Below, piece by piece: positions 1 through 6,908 of a DNA stretch of 10,228 nt. Each line of letters begins with the position of its first letter. Positions within the stretch are counted from its first letter, which is position 1. The DNA comes from Candidatus Falkowiibacteriota bacterium (GTDB lineage Bacteria; Patescibacteria; ABY1; BM507; UBA12075). The position numbers were made by a program, and so were the translations under genes. The notes under the pieces were generated by a model. The model was not told the origin of the DNA. It saw only the letters and a program-made list of their open reading frames with translations, and ran no database searches. The DNA is taken from contig DAOVXE010000010.1 of assembly GCA_030636285.1 (NCBI GenBank), forward strand, positions 1-10,228. Reading direction: 5' to 3'.

Positions 1-2
1 CC

Positions 3-1175
3 TTTAATATAATTAATAAATTATTTCAAGGAGCTGTTCGTGAATGGCCCGGAATATTTTCTCGACATGACAAGATAGAACTAACGCCAAACCATCTTTC
101 TGTCTGCGCTGCCGAATTTGAAAAAATAAAATTGCTTGATTCAAATTTGGAAGTAATTGACGCGGCTTTTGAGCATCTTTTAACAGACGTTGCCAAAGGT
201 AAAAAGGGCCAATATTTTACTCCCAGGCACGCGATAGATATGGCAATAAAAATGTTAAACCCTAAAGACCGGGAATATATTATAGACCCTGCCTGCGGTT
301 CAGGCGGATTCTTAATCCATACTATGCGCTATATTTGGAATAATGATTTAAAGCATGCCGAGAAAAGCGTAAAAACTGATTATGCCAGAAAATATATTTA
401 CGGAATTGATTATGATGATAAGCCGGTAAAAATTGCTCGAGCAATGATGCTTATTGCCGGCGACGGTAAATCGCGTATTTTAAAACTTGATTCTTTAAAC
501 CCAAAAGAATGGCGGGGCGATGAAGGCGAGAAAGAGAAGGCAAGAGCCGAGCTTCGTGAACGGCTTCACGGGTTTGATGATTATGACAAAAACGTGGAGA
601 ACAAAGAAAATTTTAAGAATTTTGATTTTGATATTCTTTTAAGCAACCCTCCGTTTGCCGGAGAAATACACGAGACTTCATTGCTTAGAGGATATGAGCT
701 GGCGAAAAATGACAAAGGTAAATTGCGAAATAAAATGGAGCGCCATATTCTATTTATTGAGCGTTCGCTGGATTTAATCAGGCCGGGCGGAAGAATGGCG
801 ATAGTTTTGCCGCAAGGGGTTTTAAATAATACTAATATGGAATATGTTAGGGATTATTTGTTAGGAAAAGCTAGGATTCTTGCCGTGGTCGGGCTTCATA
901 TAAATACTTTTAAGCCGCATACTGGAACCAAAACCAGTATTTTATTTTTGCAGAAATGGCCAGACAATAAAGCAACTCCAAAAGACTATCCAATCTTTAT
1001 GGCGGTTTCAAAAAAATCCGGTAAAGATAATTCAGGGGATTATGTTTATAAAAAAGATAAAAAAGGAATTATTCTTTACAGCCCGCAAGGCAAAAAATAT
1101 CTAGACCATGATTTGGATGAAATCGCCGAGGAGTTTGGGAAGTTTATTAAAAAGGAAAAAATTAATTTTTATTAA
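3..1175 (+). CDS. hsdM: Type I restriction-modification DNA methyltransferase subunit, 5'-truncated by window edge
   Basis: This is the N6-adenine methyltransferase (M) subunit of a type I restriction-modification system, which acts with HsdS to modify DNA. The frame has no stop back to the window edge, and its first residues (about FNIINKLFQGAVREWPGIF) look like the helical region that precedes the catalytic domain in HsdM. The true start is therefore upstream, and a TTG at 132 is not the start. About 390 residues are visible. The SAM-binding motif DPACGSGGF is encoded from position 285 and the catalytic SNPPF motif from about 642; 'GQYFTPRH', typical of HsdM, precedes them. A typical HsdM is around 500 residues, so roughly 100 are missing on the left. 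The gene is followed 40 bases later by hsdS on the same strand, which fits an operon. No hsdR is seen in the window. Confidence 0.95.
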   Translation, partial: FNIINKLFQGAVREWPGIFSRHDKIELTPNHLSVCAAEFEKIKLLDSNLEVIDAAFEHLLTDVAKGKKGQYFTPRHAIDMAIKMLNPKDREYIIDPACGSGGFLIHTMRYIWNNDLKHAEKSVKTDYARKYIYGIDYDDKPVKIARAMMLIAGDGKSRILKLDSLNPKEWRGDEGEKEKARAELRERLHGFDDYDKNVENKENFKNFDFDILLSNPPFAGEIHETSLLRGYELAKNDKGKLRNKMERHILFIERSLDLIRPGGRMAIVLPQGVLNNTNMEYVRDYLLGKARILAVVGLHINTFKPHTGTKTSILFLQKWPDNKATPKDYPIFMAVSKKSGKDNSGDYVYKKDKKGIILYSPQGKKYLDHDLDEIAEEFGKFIKKEKINFY

Positions 1176-1215
1176 TTTGCCGCTATATGAAGAATTACAT
1201 TTTTAAAATTAATTT

Positions 1216-2595
1216 ATGACCTATTCAATAATCCAAAAATCAAAACTTGAAGGAGCGAAGAGGCTTGATGCTGAATATTATCAGCCGGAATTTTTGGAAT
1301 CAAAAAATTTTATTACAGATAAAAAGCATTTAGAATTTAGAGATGTAATAAAAGAATTAACTGATTATCATGCAAATGGAAGTTATGAAACATTAAGGCA
1401 ACATGTCAGGTTGTTAGACGAACCTGATTATGCGTTAATGATAAGGACAGTAGATTTAGAGAAAGATAATTTTGATAATGATGTGAAATACATATCTAAG
1501 GATGCTTATAATTTTTTAAAAAAGACCAAAATTTTTGGCGAGGAAATAATTATAAATAAAATTGGAAGCGCTGGTAGCGTATATTTAATGCCTAAACTAG
1601 AAAAAAAAGTATCATTAGGTATGAATCAATTTATGATCCGCACAAAAGATAATATTAATGCTGATTATGTATACGCATACTTAAAATGCAAATATGGGGG
1701 AAGGTTGATTGCTCAGTTAATTACTGGCACAGTTCCAAATAGCATAGACAAAGAGTCAATACGTAGTATTAAGATACCTATTTTTTCTAAAAAATTTCAA
1801 GATGAGATAAGCGAAATAATAAAAAATTCTAATAAGATAAAATATGATTCGTTAATTTATTACTCCCAAGCCGAAGCTTTGTTTTTAGATGAATTAAAAA
1901 TAAAAAATTTAGATTTAGAGGATAAGTTAAGTTATGTTGTAAATTTGTCCGAGGCTGAGGAGCAAAAACGGGAAGACGCGGAATATTTTCAGCCGAAATA
2001 CAGAAATTTAATTAAGCATATTAAAAAAAATTGCAATGGGGTTTTATTAGGTGATTTGGTAAGCATAAAAAAAGGAGTTGAGCCGGGGGCGGAAAGCTAC
2101 CGAGAGGATGGAGCGCGGTTTATCAGAGTAAGCAGTATAAGTAAATATGGAATTAATGATAATAATCAAAAATATTTAAGCGAGGATTTATATAATGAAT
2201 TAAAAGAAAAATATGGGCCAAAGAAGGGAGAGATTTTATTAACCAAAGATGCTTCGCTTGGGATTGCTTATGTTTTAAAAAATGATATAAAAGGAATTAT
2301 ATCCGGCGGGATTTTAAGATTAAAATTAAAAGATAAAAATATAGAAGATGAGTATTTGGCATTATGCTTGAATTCTCTTGTCGGACAAATGCACGCCGAG
2401 CGGGATGCCGGCGGATCCATTATTAAGCACTGGAAGCCGGATCAGATTAAAAATGTAATAATTCCTGTTTTGCCAAAACAAATTCAGCAGAAAATTTCTT
2501 CTCTTGTTAGCGAATCGTTTGAAAAAAGAATAAAAGCCAAAGAGTTATTGGAAGAAGCCAAGAGAAAGGTTGAGGAGATGATTGAGGAAAAATAA
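1216..2595 (+). CDS. hsdS: Type I restriction-modification specificity subunit
   Basis: This is the DNA-recognition subunit that directs the HsdM/HsdR complex to a bipartite target. The 459-residue protein shows the expected two-fold internal repeat. 'RLDAEYYQPEF' near residue 16 recurs as 'REDAEYFQPKY' near residue 252, each opening one half. Two variable target-recognition domains follow, at about residues 38-190 and 273-420. Each ends in a similar stretch: 'IDKESIRSIKIPI' then 'DEISEII', and 'WKPDQIKNVIIPV' then 'QKISSLV'. These lead into helices that space the two domains; the last, at about 430-459, is a charged coiled coil. The start at 1216 matches the conserved N-terminal repeat and has no Shine-Dalgarno motif. 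The first half looks more AT-rich than the second, so the two recognition domains may have different histories. The target sequence cannot be predicted from what is visible. Confidence 0.93.
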   Translation: MTYSIIQKSKLEGAKRLDAEYYQPEFLESKNFITDKKHLEFRDVIKELTDYHANGSYETLRQHVRLLDEPDYALMIRTVDLEKDNFDNDVKYISKDAYNFLKKTKIFGEEIIINKIGSAGSVYLMPKLEKKVSLGMNQFMIRTKDNINADYVYAYLKCKYGGRLIAQLITGTVPNSIDKESIRSIKIPIFSKKFQDEISEIIKNSNKIKYDSLIYYSQAEALFLDELKIKNLDLEDKLSYVVNLSEAEEQKREDAEYFQPKYRNLIKHIKKNCNGVLLGDLVSIKKGVEPGAESYREDGARFIRVSSISKYGINDNNQKYLSEDLYNELKEKYGPKKGEILLTKDASLGIAYVLKNDIKGIISGGILRLKLKDKNIEDEYLALCLNSLVGQMHAERDAGGSIIKHWKPDQIKNVIIPVLPKQIQQKISSLVSESFEKRIKAKELLEEAKRKVEEMIEEK

Positions 2596-2596
2596 A

Positions 2597-2620
2597 AAAC
2601 TTTAAATAATAACTAAAAAA
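2597..2620 (+). repeat. 24-bp direct repeat, copy 1 (leader of the DUF2330 gene)
   Basis: This 24-base A/T-rich sequence (begins AAACTTTAAA, ends AACTAAAAAA) is identical to positions 4745-4768. It lies directly after the hsdS stop and ends three bases before the ATG at 2624. The second copy ends at the same distance before the ATG of the channel gene. The pair brackets the DUF2330 gene as one unit. It may be a duplicated translation leader or a recombination footprint. Confidence 0.85.
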
Positions 2621-2623
2621 TGT

Positions 2624-4753
2624 ATGTATAAAAAAATATTTTTTTTGATTTTGTTATTTGTTTTAATTTCACTAAACCAGGCAAAAGCTGACGGCTGCAT
2701 GATACCAATGGATTATCAGGATGGAGATATATATGAGCCATCACAGGCTGCTTTAATTGTTTATAATGAGGGAAAAGAAGATTTGTATTTAAAAGTAAAT
2801 TATGAAGGAGAAACAAATAATTTTGTCTGGATTGTGCCAACACCCACTTATCCTGAAGCAAAAAAAGCCGCGAAAGATATTTTTGAGGAATTGTCGGCAT
2901 TAACAACAACCGCGCATTGGGGCGCTCAAGACAGTCTTAACACGGGAAGCGCAAAAGGAGTTGATTATGTCGAAAATGTTGTCGTTCATAGCCAGGAAAA
3001 TATTGGAATTTATGAAGTAACTGTTTTATCAGCCACTGGTGTTGACGGACTTTTTGATTGGTTAAACAATAATAGTTATAAATTAAAAGATGAAGTGAAA
3101 GATATGTTAGCTTGGTATATTGAAAAAGAATGGTATTTTACGGCAATGAGAATTAAGCCGGAAAAAGAAAATAAAATTATACAGGCAATAGAAGAATTTA
3201 AAAAAATTGATAATACAGTAAATCAAGAAAATTTTACTGAGAAATTTGCAGAGAGATATGTAAACACATGGAAGAATAAAGATTATTCAGGATTTAAAAA
3301 TATGTTTAATATTTTAGTATTAATAGAATCCGATGTAAGTCATATTAGTTTTAATAACGAGGAAGATTTTTTAGAAGCATTAGAAGAGGCTGAAATTGAT
3401 AATTTTACATATAATGATTGGCTTGAAGAAAAACAGGATATTTATAACGAAGTTGAAAAGAGTATAAAGAATGATTCAAGTAGCGTTTCAAAATACAGCG
3501 ACTATATTGAACCGATTAAAATAAGTTTTAAAACCAATACGATTGTTTATCCTTTAAAAATTTCACAGATTTCTACAAGAGTGCCTGAAGATCCAAGTGA
3601 ATCTTCAAAAACAAATGAAATATTATTATATGTTTTAGCAAACGAACAGGTTAAAGCGCCCGGGTTTGTTACGGAATACGCCGAAATAGTTAATATAGCC
3701 AAGCTTGAGGAATCCGAAAATAATTTGTATTCAGAAGATTTGACAAGCCTAAAAGAAATTATAGAAATACGCGAATATTTTTTAACGAAAATGCGCCGGG
3801 ATTTTGCGAAAATTGAAATGGATGAAGATCTGTATTTAATTAACGGGCAGAACCCGAAAATAGCCGTAAAATTTGAAATTGATTTTTTTACCGGAGAAAG
3901 CTGTCCGCATTGTGAAAAAGCAAAGTCATTTTTAAATGAGATGAAATACGCGTATCCCAGTTTAAAAATAAATACTTATGAAATTTATAATAATGAGGAT
4001 AACAAAAAATTATATCAACAAGCAGTTGATGAGAAGCAAATTAGTTCGACCGGTGTTCCGTTAATTATTATCGGTGATGAGCATGTTTTAGGATTTGCCG
4101 AAGACATTACGGGAAAAGAAATAAAAAGTAAAATTGACAGCTATTTATTAAAGCCTTTGGTTAAAAGTTATGAAGAGGATCAGAAATACGCTCAAGCGAA
4201 AAATAAAGTTTATGGCAGCGCTTTGGCCGATAGGCTTAAAGGGAAAATTGTGCTTAAAGTGGAAGACGAAGGCAAGGCGTATTATATTAATCCGACAACT
4301 CAGTATTCACATTATCTTGGACGGCCGGCTGATGCTTTTTCCGTAATGCGCGATCAGGGCATTGGCATAATTAACGCGAATTTAGAAAAGATTCCTGTAG
4401 CTTTTGGTAATTTAACAGGCGTTGATAGCGATGGAGACGGGCTGTCGGATTTATTTGAAGACGCAATCGGCACTGATAAAAATAAAGCAGATACTGATAA
4501 CGACGGTTATAATGATAAAGCGGAATTAGCAGGTGATTATAATCCGAACGGAATAGGAAAATTAAATTTCAACAATAGTTTTTCAAACAATCAAAAAGGC
4601 AAAATATTTTTGCAAGTAGAAAATAACGGCGAGGCTTGGTATGTAAATCCTGAAGACGGAAAAAGATATTTTTTAGGCAGGCCGGCGGACGCTTTTCAAG
4701 TGATGCGGAATTTGGGGTTAGGGATTAGCAATAGTGATTTTAATAAACTTTAA
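2624..4753 (+). CDS. Secreted DUF2330 protein fused to a thioredoxin-like CPHC domain and a repeat-TSP3-repeat surface module
   Basis: The 709-residue protein starts with a signal peptide (about 1-22, hydrophobic core then AKADG), so it is exported. Residues about 23-355 match DUF2330: 'FVWIVPTP' near 67, 'GIYEVTVL' near 127, 'YFTAMRI' near 171, and a 'PIKISF...YPLKIS' stretch near 297-314. Residues about 412-510 form a thioredoxin/glutaredoxin-like domain with the redox motif CPHC at 427-430 and a 'TGVP' cis-proline (P479), so a thiol-disulfide exchange role outside the membrane is likely. The C-terminus carries a module (539-591), a calcium-type 'DSDGDGLSD'/'DTDNDGYND' repeat (about 600-640), and a second copy of the module (658-709) ending at the stop. 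The DUF2330 function is unknown. The gene lies between 24-bp direct repeats and has no Shine-Dalgarno motif. Domain assignments are by motif reading; the fusion itself is directly visible. Confidence 0.88.
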   Translation: MYKKIFFLILLFVLISLNQAKADGCMIPMDYQDGDIYEPSQAALIVYNEGKEDLYLKVNYEGETNNFVWIVPTPTYPEAKKAAKDIFEELSALTTTAHWGAQDSLNTGSAKGVDYVENVVVHSQENIGIYEVTVLSATGVDGLFDWLNNNSYKLKDEVKDMLAWYIEKEWYFTAMRIKPEKENKIIQAIEEFKKIDNTVNQENFTEKFAERYVNTWKNKDYSGFKNMFNILVLIESDVSHISFNNEEDFLEALEEAEIDNFTYNDWLEEKQDIYNEVEKSIKNDSSSVSKYSDYIEPIKISFKTNTIVYPLKISQISTRVPEDPSESSKTNEILLYVLANEQVKAPGFVTEYAEIVNIAKLEESENNLYSEDLTSLKEIIEIREYFLTKMRRDFAKIEMDEDLYLINGQNPKIAVKFEIDFFTGESCPHCEKAKSFLNEMKYAYPSLKINTYEIYNNEDNKKLYQQAVDEKQISSTGVPLIIIGDEHVLGFAEDITGKEIKSKIDSYLLKPLVKSYEEDQKYAQAKNKVYGSALADRLKGKIVLKVEDEGKAYYINPTTQYSHYLGRPADAFSVMRDQGIGIINANLEKIPVAFGNLTGVDSDGDGLSDLFEDAIGTDKNKADTDNDGYNDKAELAGDYNPNGIGKLNFNNSFSNNQKGKIFLQVENNGEAWYVNPEDGKRYFLGRPADAFQVMRNLGLGISNSDFNKL
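4238..4753 (+). repeat. Protein-level repeat module A-TSP3-B, copy in the DUF2330 protein
   Basis: The C-terminal 170 residues encode module A (4238-4396), a calcium-binding-type aspartate-rich stretch like thrombospondin type 3 repeats (about 4421-4543), and module B (4595-4750). Each module is about 52 residues and follows the pattern 'KGKIFLQVE', 'GEAWYVNP', 'YFLGRPADAF', 'VMR..G.GI'. Module A is the more diverged copy ('KAYYINP'). The same three-part order occurs in the CAP protein at 6992-7501. This is likely an extracellular stalk or attachment unit; that role is inferred from the signal peptides and domain partners. I cannot name an established family for the module. Confidence 0.85.
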
Positions 4754-4768
4754 ATAATAACTAAAAAA
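4745..4768 (+). repeat. 24-bp direct repeat, copy 2 (leader of the channel gene)
   Basis: This is identical to 2597-2620. Its first part supplies the last codons and the TAA stop of the DUF2330 gene, and it ends three bases before the ATG at 4772. Recombination between the two copies would remove the DUF2330 gene exactly and leave one leader in front of the channel gene. Confidence 0.85.
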
Positions 4769-4771
4769 ATT

Positions 4772-5305
4772 ATGCAAGAATTTATAATCAACATAATCAA
4801 ACAAAACGCAATAGAAATTTCGTGGATTGTTATTTTGTTCTTTTTTGGCAGAGCAATTTTAAAGTTAATTGTAAGACGGCTTACGCAGATGGCTGATGAC
4901 GGAGACGATACCAATACATCTCAAAAAGAAAAAAGAGCTGAAACCTTGGGGCATGTTATTATGTCAATCGGAAATATTGTCATTTACGCCATAATTTTGT
5001 TTATGATTCTAAGCTTATTCGGCATAGACATAAGACCGATTTTAGCAGGCGCTGGTGTTATCGGGCTGGCAATCGGATTTGGCGCGCAATCACTGGTTAA
5101 AGATTTTGTTTCCGGACTTTTTATTTTGGTTGAAGAACAATACGGAATAGGCGACAGGGTAAAGATAGGCGCCGCCGAAGGCAAGGTTATCAGGATCACA
5201 ATGCGTTCCACAGTGTTAAAAAATGATGAAGGAGGGGTGCATTATATATCCAATGGATTAGTTAAAGATATAATTAATATGTCACAGAAAAAGAAATCAT
5301 CGTAA
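4772..5305 (+). CDS. Minimal MscS-family mechanosensitive channel
   Basis: This is an inner-membrane channel subunit of the small-conductance mechanosensitive type, which releases solutes under hypo-osmotic stress. At 177 residues it is much shorter than E. coli MscS (286). Membrane segments lie at about residues 14-36 and 62-84. A glycine/alanine-rich pore helix follows at about 90-120 ('AGAGVIGLAIGFGAQSLV', then 'DFVSGLFIL'), the family hallmark. The beta domain begins ('YGIGDRVKIG', 'GKVIRITMRSTVLKNDEGGVHYISNG'), but the protein ends in a lysine tail soon after. The C-terminal alpha/beta cage of MscS is therefore missing. The open reading frame is intact, so this looks like a reduced family member rather than a broken gene. 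It starts three bases after the second 24-bp repeat, 18 bases after the previous stop, and is probably cotranscribed with it. Confidence 0.92.
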   Translation: MQEFIINIIKQNAIEISWIVILFFFGRAILKLIVRRLTQMADDGDDTNTSQKEKRAETLGHVIMSIGNIVIYAIILFMILSLFGIDIRPILAGAGVIGLAIGFGAQSLVKDFVSGLFILVEEQYGIGDRVKIGAAEGKVIRITMRSTVLKNDEGGVHYISNGLVKDIINMSQKKKSS

Positions 5306-5318
5306 AGATATTTAAATT

Positions 5319-5906
5319 ATGTTTTTATTTTTTGACACGGAAACTACGGGCTTGCCGCTGGACTGGAAAGCACCGTTAGAAAACCTGGATAATTGGCCGC
5401 GTCTGGTACAGCTGGCCTGGCTTTTAATTGACGAAAACGGCAAAGAAGTTGAGTCTATAAGCAAAATTATTAAGCCGGAAGGATTTATAATACCAACGGA
5501 GGCAGCCGCGGTGCATGGGGTCAGTACCGAGAGGGCGCATGAAGAAGGGGTTTTATTAAATCCGGCGCTAAAAGAATTTATCCAGGCCGTGGATAAGGCG
5601 AAAATATTGGTAGCGCATAATATGAGTTTTGATGAAAAGATCATGGGAGCGGAATTGCTTAGAAAAAAGCATGAGCATAAATTATTTGACCGGCCAAAAA
5701 TATGCACCATGCAGAGCTCAACCGATTATTGTAAGATACAAAGTGCCCTGCGGGCAGAAAACGGTTATGGCTATAAGTGGCCCAAGTTAATTGAACTGCA
5801 CCAGAAGCTTTTTGATCAAGAGTTTGAAAACGCCCATGACGCCTTAGCTGATGTTAAAGCCTGCGCGCGGTGTTTTTTTGAATTAATGAAGCGCGGAATT
5901 ATTTAA
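5319..5906 (+). CDS. DEDDh 3'-5' exonuclease, DnaQ-like
   Basis: This is a metal-dependent 3'-5' exonuclease of the DnaQ/RNase T fold, 195 residues. The Exo I motif 'FFDTETTGLP' gives D6 and E8, Exo II 'LVAHNMSFDEKI' gives D105, and Exo III 'NAHDALADV' gives H173 and D178. All five DEDDh residues are therefore present. It is a stand-alone exonuclease domain, with no polymerase or extra domain. It carries a longer than usual insert between the first strands ('DWKAPLENLDNWPRLVQLAW'). It could be a proofreading subunit, a repair nuclease or an RNA-trimming enzyme; sequence alone does not separate these. It starts 13 bases after the channel gene and is followed seven bases later by the GIY-YIG gene, suggesting a shared transcript. 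The only start context is AT-rich DNA with T before ATG. Confidence 0.9.
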   Translation: MFLFFDTETTGLPLDWKAPLENLDNWPRLVQLAWLLIDENGKEVESISKIIKPEGFIIPTEAAAVHGVSTERAHEEGVLLNPALKEFIQAVDKAKILVAHNMSFDEKIMGAELLRKKHEHKLFDRPKICTMQSSTDYCKIQSALRAENGYGYKWPKLIELHQKLFDQEFENAHDALADVKACARCFFELMKRGII

Positions 5907-5913
5907 TTAAATT

Positions 5914-6162
5914 ATGTGGCATATATATATTTTACAATGCAGTGATAAAACATTTTACACCGGAGTTACAACCAGCCTAAAAAGACGAGTGGAAGAACAT
6001 AACACTTCCACAATAGGCGCTAAATATACAAAAGGAAGACGGCCGGTTCGGTTGGTATTTTTTAAGAAATTTGCCAGCAGATCGCAAGCATTAAAGGAGG
6101 AGTGTAGGATAAAGAAGTTAAACCGAGGAGAAAAGATGAATATAATAAATAAGGGGAAATAA
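5914..6162 (+). CDS. Small GIY-YIG domain protein (YhbQ/UPF0213 type)
   Basis: The 82-residue protein is a single GIY-YIG nuclease-fold domain. 'HIYILQC' at residues 3-9 and 'FYTGVT' at 14-19 correspond to the two halves of the GIY-YIG motif. They are followed by an arginine-rich helix ('LKRRVEEHN', R24/R25), 'GAKYTKGRRPVRLVF' and 'EECRIKKL' with a candidate metal-binding glutamate (E62 or E63). Length and order match the YhbQ/UPF0213 group of small stand-alone members, whose cellular role is poorly known; some have DNA-cleaving activity. It follows the exonuclease by seven bases and is the last gene before a hairpin-rich intergenic region. Confidence 0.9.
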   Translation: MWHIYILQCSDKTFYTGVTTSLKRRVEEHNTSTIGAKYTKGRRPVRLVFFKKFASRSQALKEECRIKKLNRGEKMNIINKGK

Positions 6163-6275
6163 AATTTGTAATCAACAAATCGTATTAAAAAATAGCTTAA
6201 ATAAGCGTAAAAATGTAGGTTGAAATTTTAGTGTTAGGTGGACTTGGCACTAAATATGTAAATAAAAAATATTCC

Positions 6276-6295
6276 GTATACATTATAATGTATAC
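6276..6295. promoter_or_regulatory. Perfect 20-bp palindrome with embedded TATAAT
   Basis: GTATACATTATAATGTATAC is its own exact reverse complement. It contains TATAAT (6284-6289) on both strands, so it could be a dimeric repressor operator overlapping a -10 element. No good -35 hexamer lies at 16-18 bases upstream. It sits 14 bases outside the left 55-bp repeat and about 80 bases before the first cassette gene. It may instead be a structural hairpin like its neighbours. Confidence 0.45.
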
Positions 6296-6309
6296 AAAAA
6301 TTTATTTTT

Positions 6310-6364
6310 CAGTCAAGGAATTTGAATATTCCCGACTACTGTTATGCCCTTTGGGCATAACTTG
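6310..6364 (+). repeat. 55-bp inverted repeat, left copy
   Basis: These 55 bases match the reverse complement of 8461-8515 without a mismatch; similarity stops abruptly at both ends. The repeat holds two stem-loops. One is AGTC-GGAAT / ATTCC-GACT with a small asymmetric bulge (6311-6337). The other is GTTATGCCC / GGGCATAAC around a TTT loop (6341-6361). No T-run follows either, so these are not standard terminators. The copy ends 13 bases before the ATG at 6378. Confidence 0.95.
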
Positions 6365-6377
6365 AAATATAAAAAAT

Positions 6378-6602
6378 ATGGCTAAGAAATTATTAAAAAT
6401 TCTTTGGGTTGTAATTATTCTTCTTTTTATCTCTTTGCAGATCTACAATTTGATCAAGGCTAATTATGCTGATGTGATAACCAGTCTTTTAACGGTTGTG
6501 ATTCTTTTGGCCATGATCATTGCTTACGGGCTGCTTGTTAGTGTTACAAAATCTAAAAAAACAAACAGCAAAGAGGCAATAAAAGAAGATAATGAAAATT
6601 AG
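6378..6602 (+). CDS. Small two-helix membrane protein, unknown function
   Basis: I do not recognise this 74-residue protein. It has a short lysine-rich start, two hydrophobic segments (about residues 6-25 and 33-55) and a charged, hydrophilic tail (TKSKKTNSKEAIKEDNEN). By the positive-inside rule the lysine-rich start and tail would both be cytoplasmic. It is the first gene inside the 55-bp inverted repeats and stops (TAG) nine bases before the next gene, so it most likely forms an operon with the next two. The start has the same AT-rich, T-before-ATG context as the neighbouring genes. It is a plausible real gene from its spacing and clean hydrophobic pattern. Confidence 0.72.
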   Translation: MAKKLLKILWVVIILLFISLQIYNLIKANYADVITSLLTVVILLAMIIAYGLLVSVTKSKKTNSKEAIKEDNEN

Positions 6603-6611
6603 ATTTTTTAT

Positions 6612-6908
6612 ATGGATACGATCAATTCCATTTATGACAAATTAATGGCCTGGGGCTGGTTTCAGTCCTTTGTCAGCATTATACTTGATCTTGACAGTAC
6701 CCGGCTGTGGGCAATAATTGCCTTAACAGCGGTTTTGGCAGCTTTTTTGATTTATAAAAAAACCGGAATAGGCGGCTTAGGGGCGCTTTTGCTAATCTAC
6801 TTTATCGCCTATATTCTTTTTCAGTATGATCTGATTAATTTTTATGAAGAAAGGACTATTATTAGGGAAGAACATATTAAGATCATTGAAGAAGAATTGC
6901 AAAAATGA
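6612..6908 (+). CDS. Small membrane protein with C-terminal charged helix, unknown function
   Basis: I do not recognise this 98-residue protein. It has an aromatic N-terminal region ('MAWGWFQSF'), two hydrophobic segments at about residues 31-48 and 52-72 separated by a short 'KKTGIGG' turn, and a charged C-terminal helix (about 76-98, 'FYEERTIIREEHIKIIEEE') that could form a coiled coil. Its TGA stop overlaps the ATG of the CAP gene as ATGA, a classic translational coupling arrangement. It is therefore probably made together with the CAP protein, perhaps to help export or anchor it; that role is inference from position only. Confidence 0.78.
   Translation: MDTINSIYDKLMAWGWFQSFVSIILDLDSTRLWAIIALTAVLAAFLIYKKTGIGGLGALLLIYFIAYILFQYDLINFYEERTIIREEHIKIIEEELQK

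Larger units (their letters stand above)
6163..6377. other. Hairpin-rich intergenic region left of the CAP cassette
   Basis: These 215 bases contain no convincing gene. They hold a chain of inverted repeats: ATTTGT/ACAAAT (6164-6180), GCTTA/TAAGC (6195-6206), TTTAGTG/CACTAAA with a 14-base loop (6227-6254), a 20-bp perfect palindrome inside weaker AAATAAA/TTTATTT arms (6260-6307), and the two hairpins of the 55-bp inverted repeat (6311-6337 and 6341-6361). The first hairpin directly after the 6162 stop might act as a weak terminator, but it lacks a clear T-run. CACTAAATAT at 6248-6257 is the reverse complement of ATATTTAGTG at 8543-8552 in the right-hand region, so the similarity between the two regions may extend beyond the 55 bp. 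Confidence 0.7.

Noticed and set aside
132..134. TTG as start of the methyltransferase gene
   Set aside because: The frame remains open to the window edge and the upstream residues fit the HsdM family, so the gene begins outside the window.
6341..6361. The GTTATGCCC hairpin as an intrinsic terminator
   Set aside because: No T-run follows the stem on either strand, in either copy.
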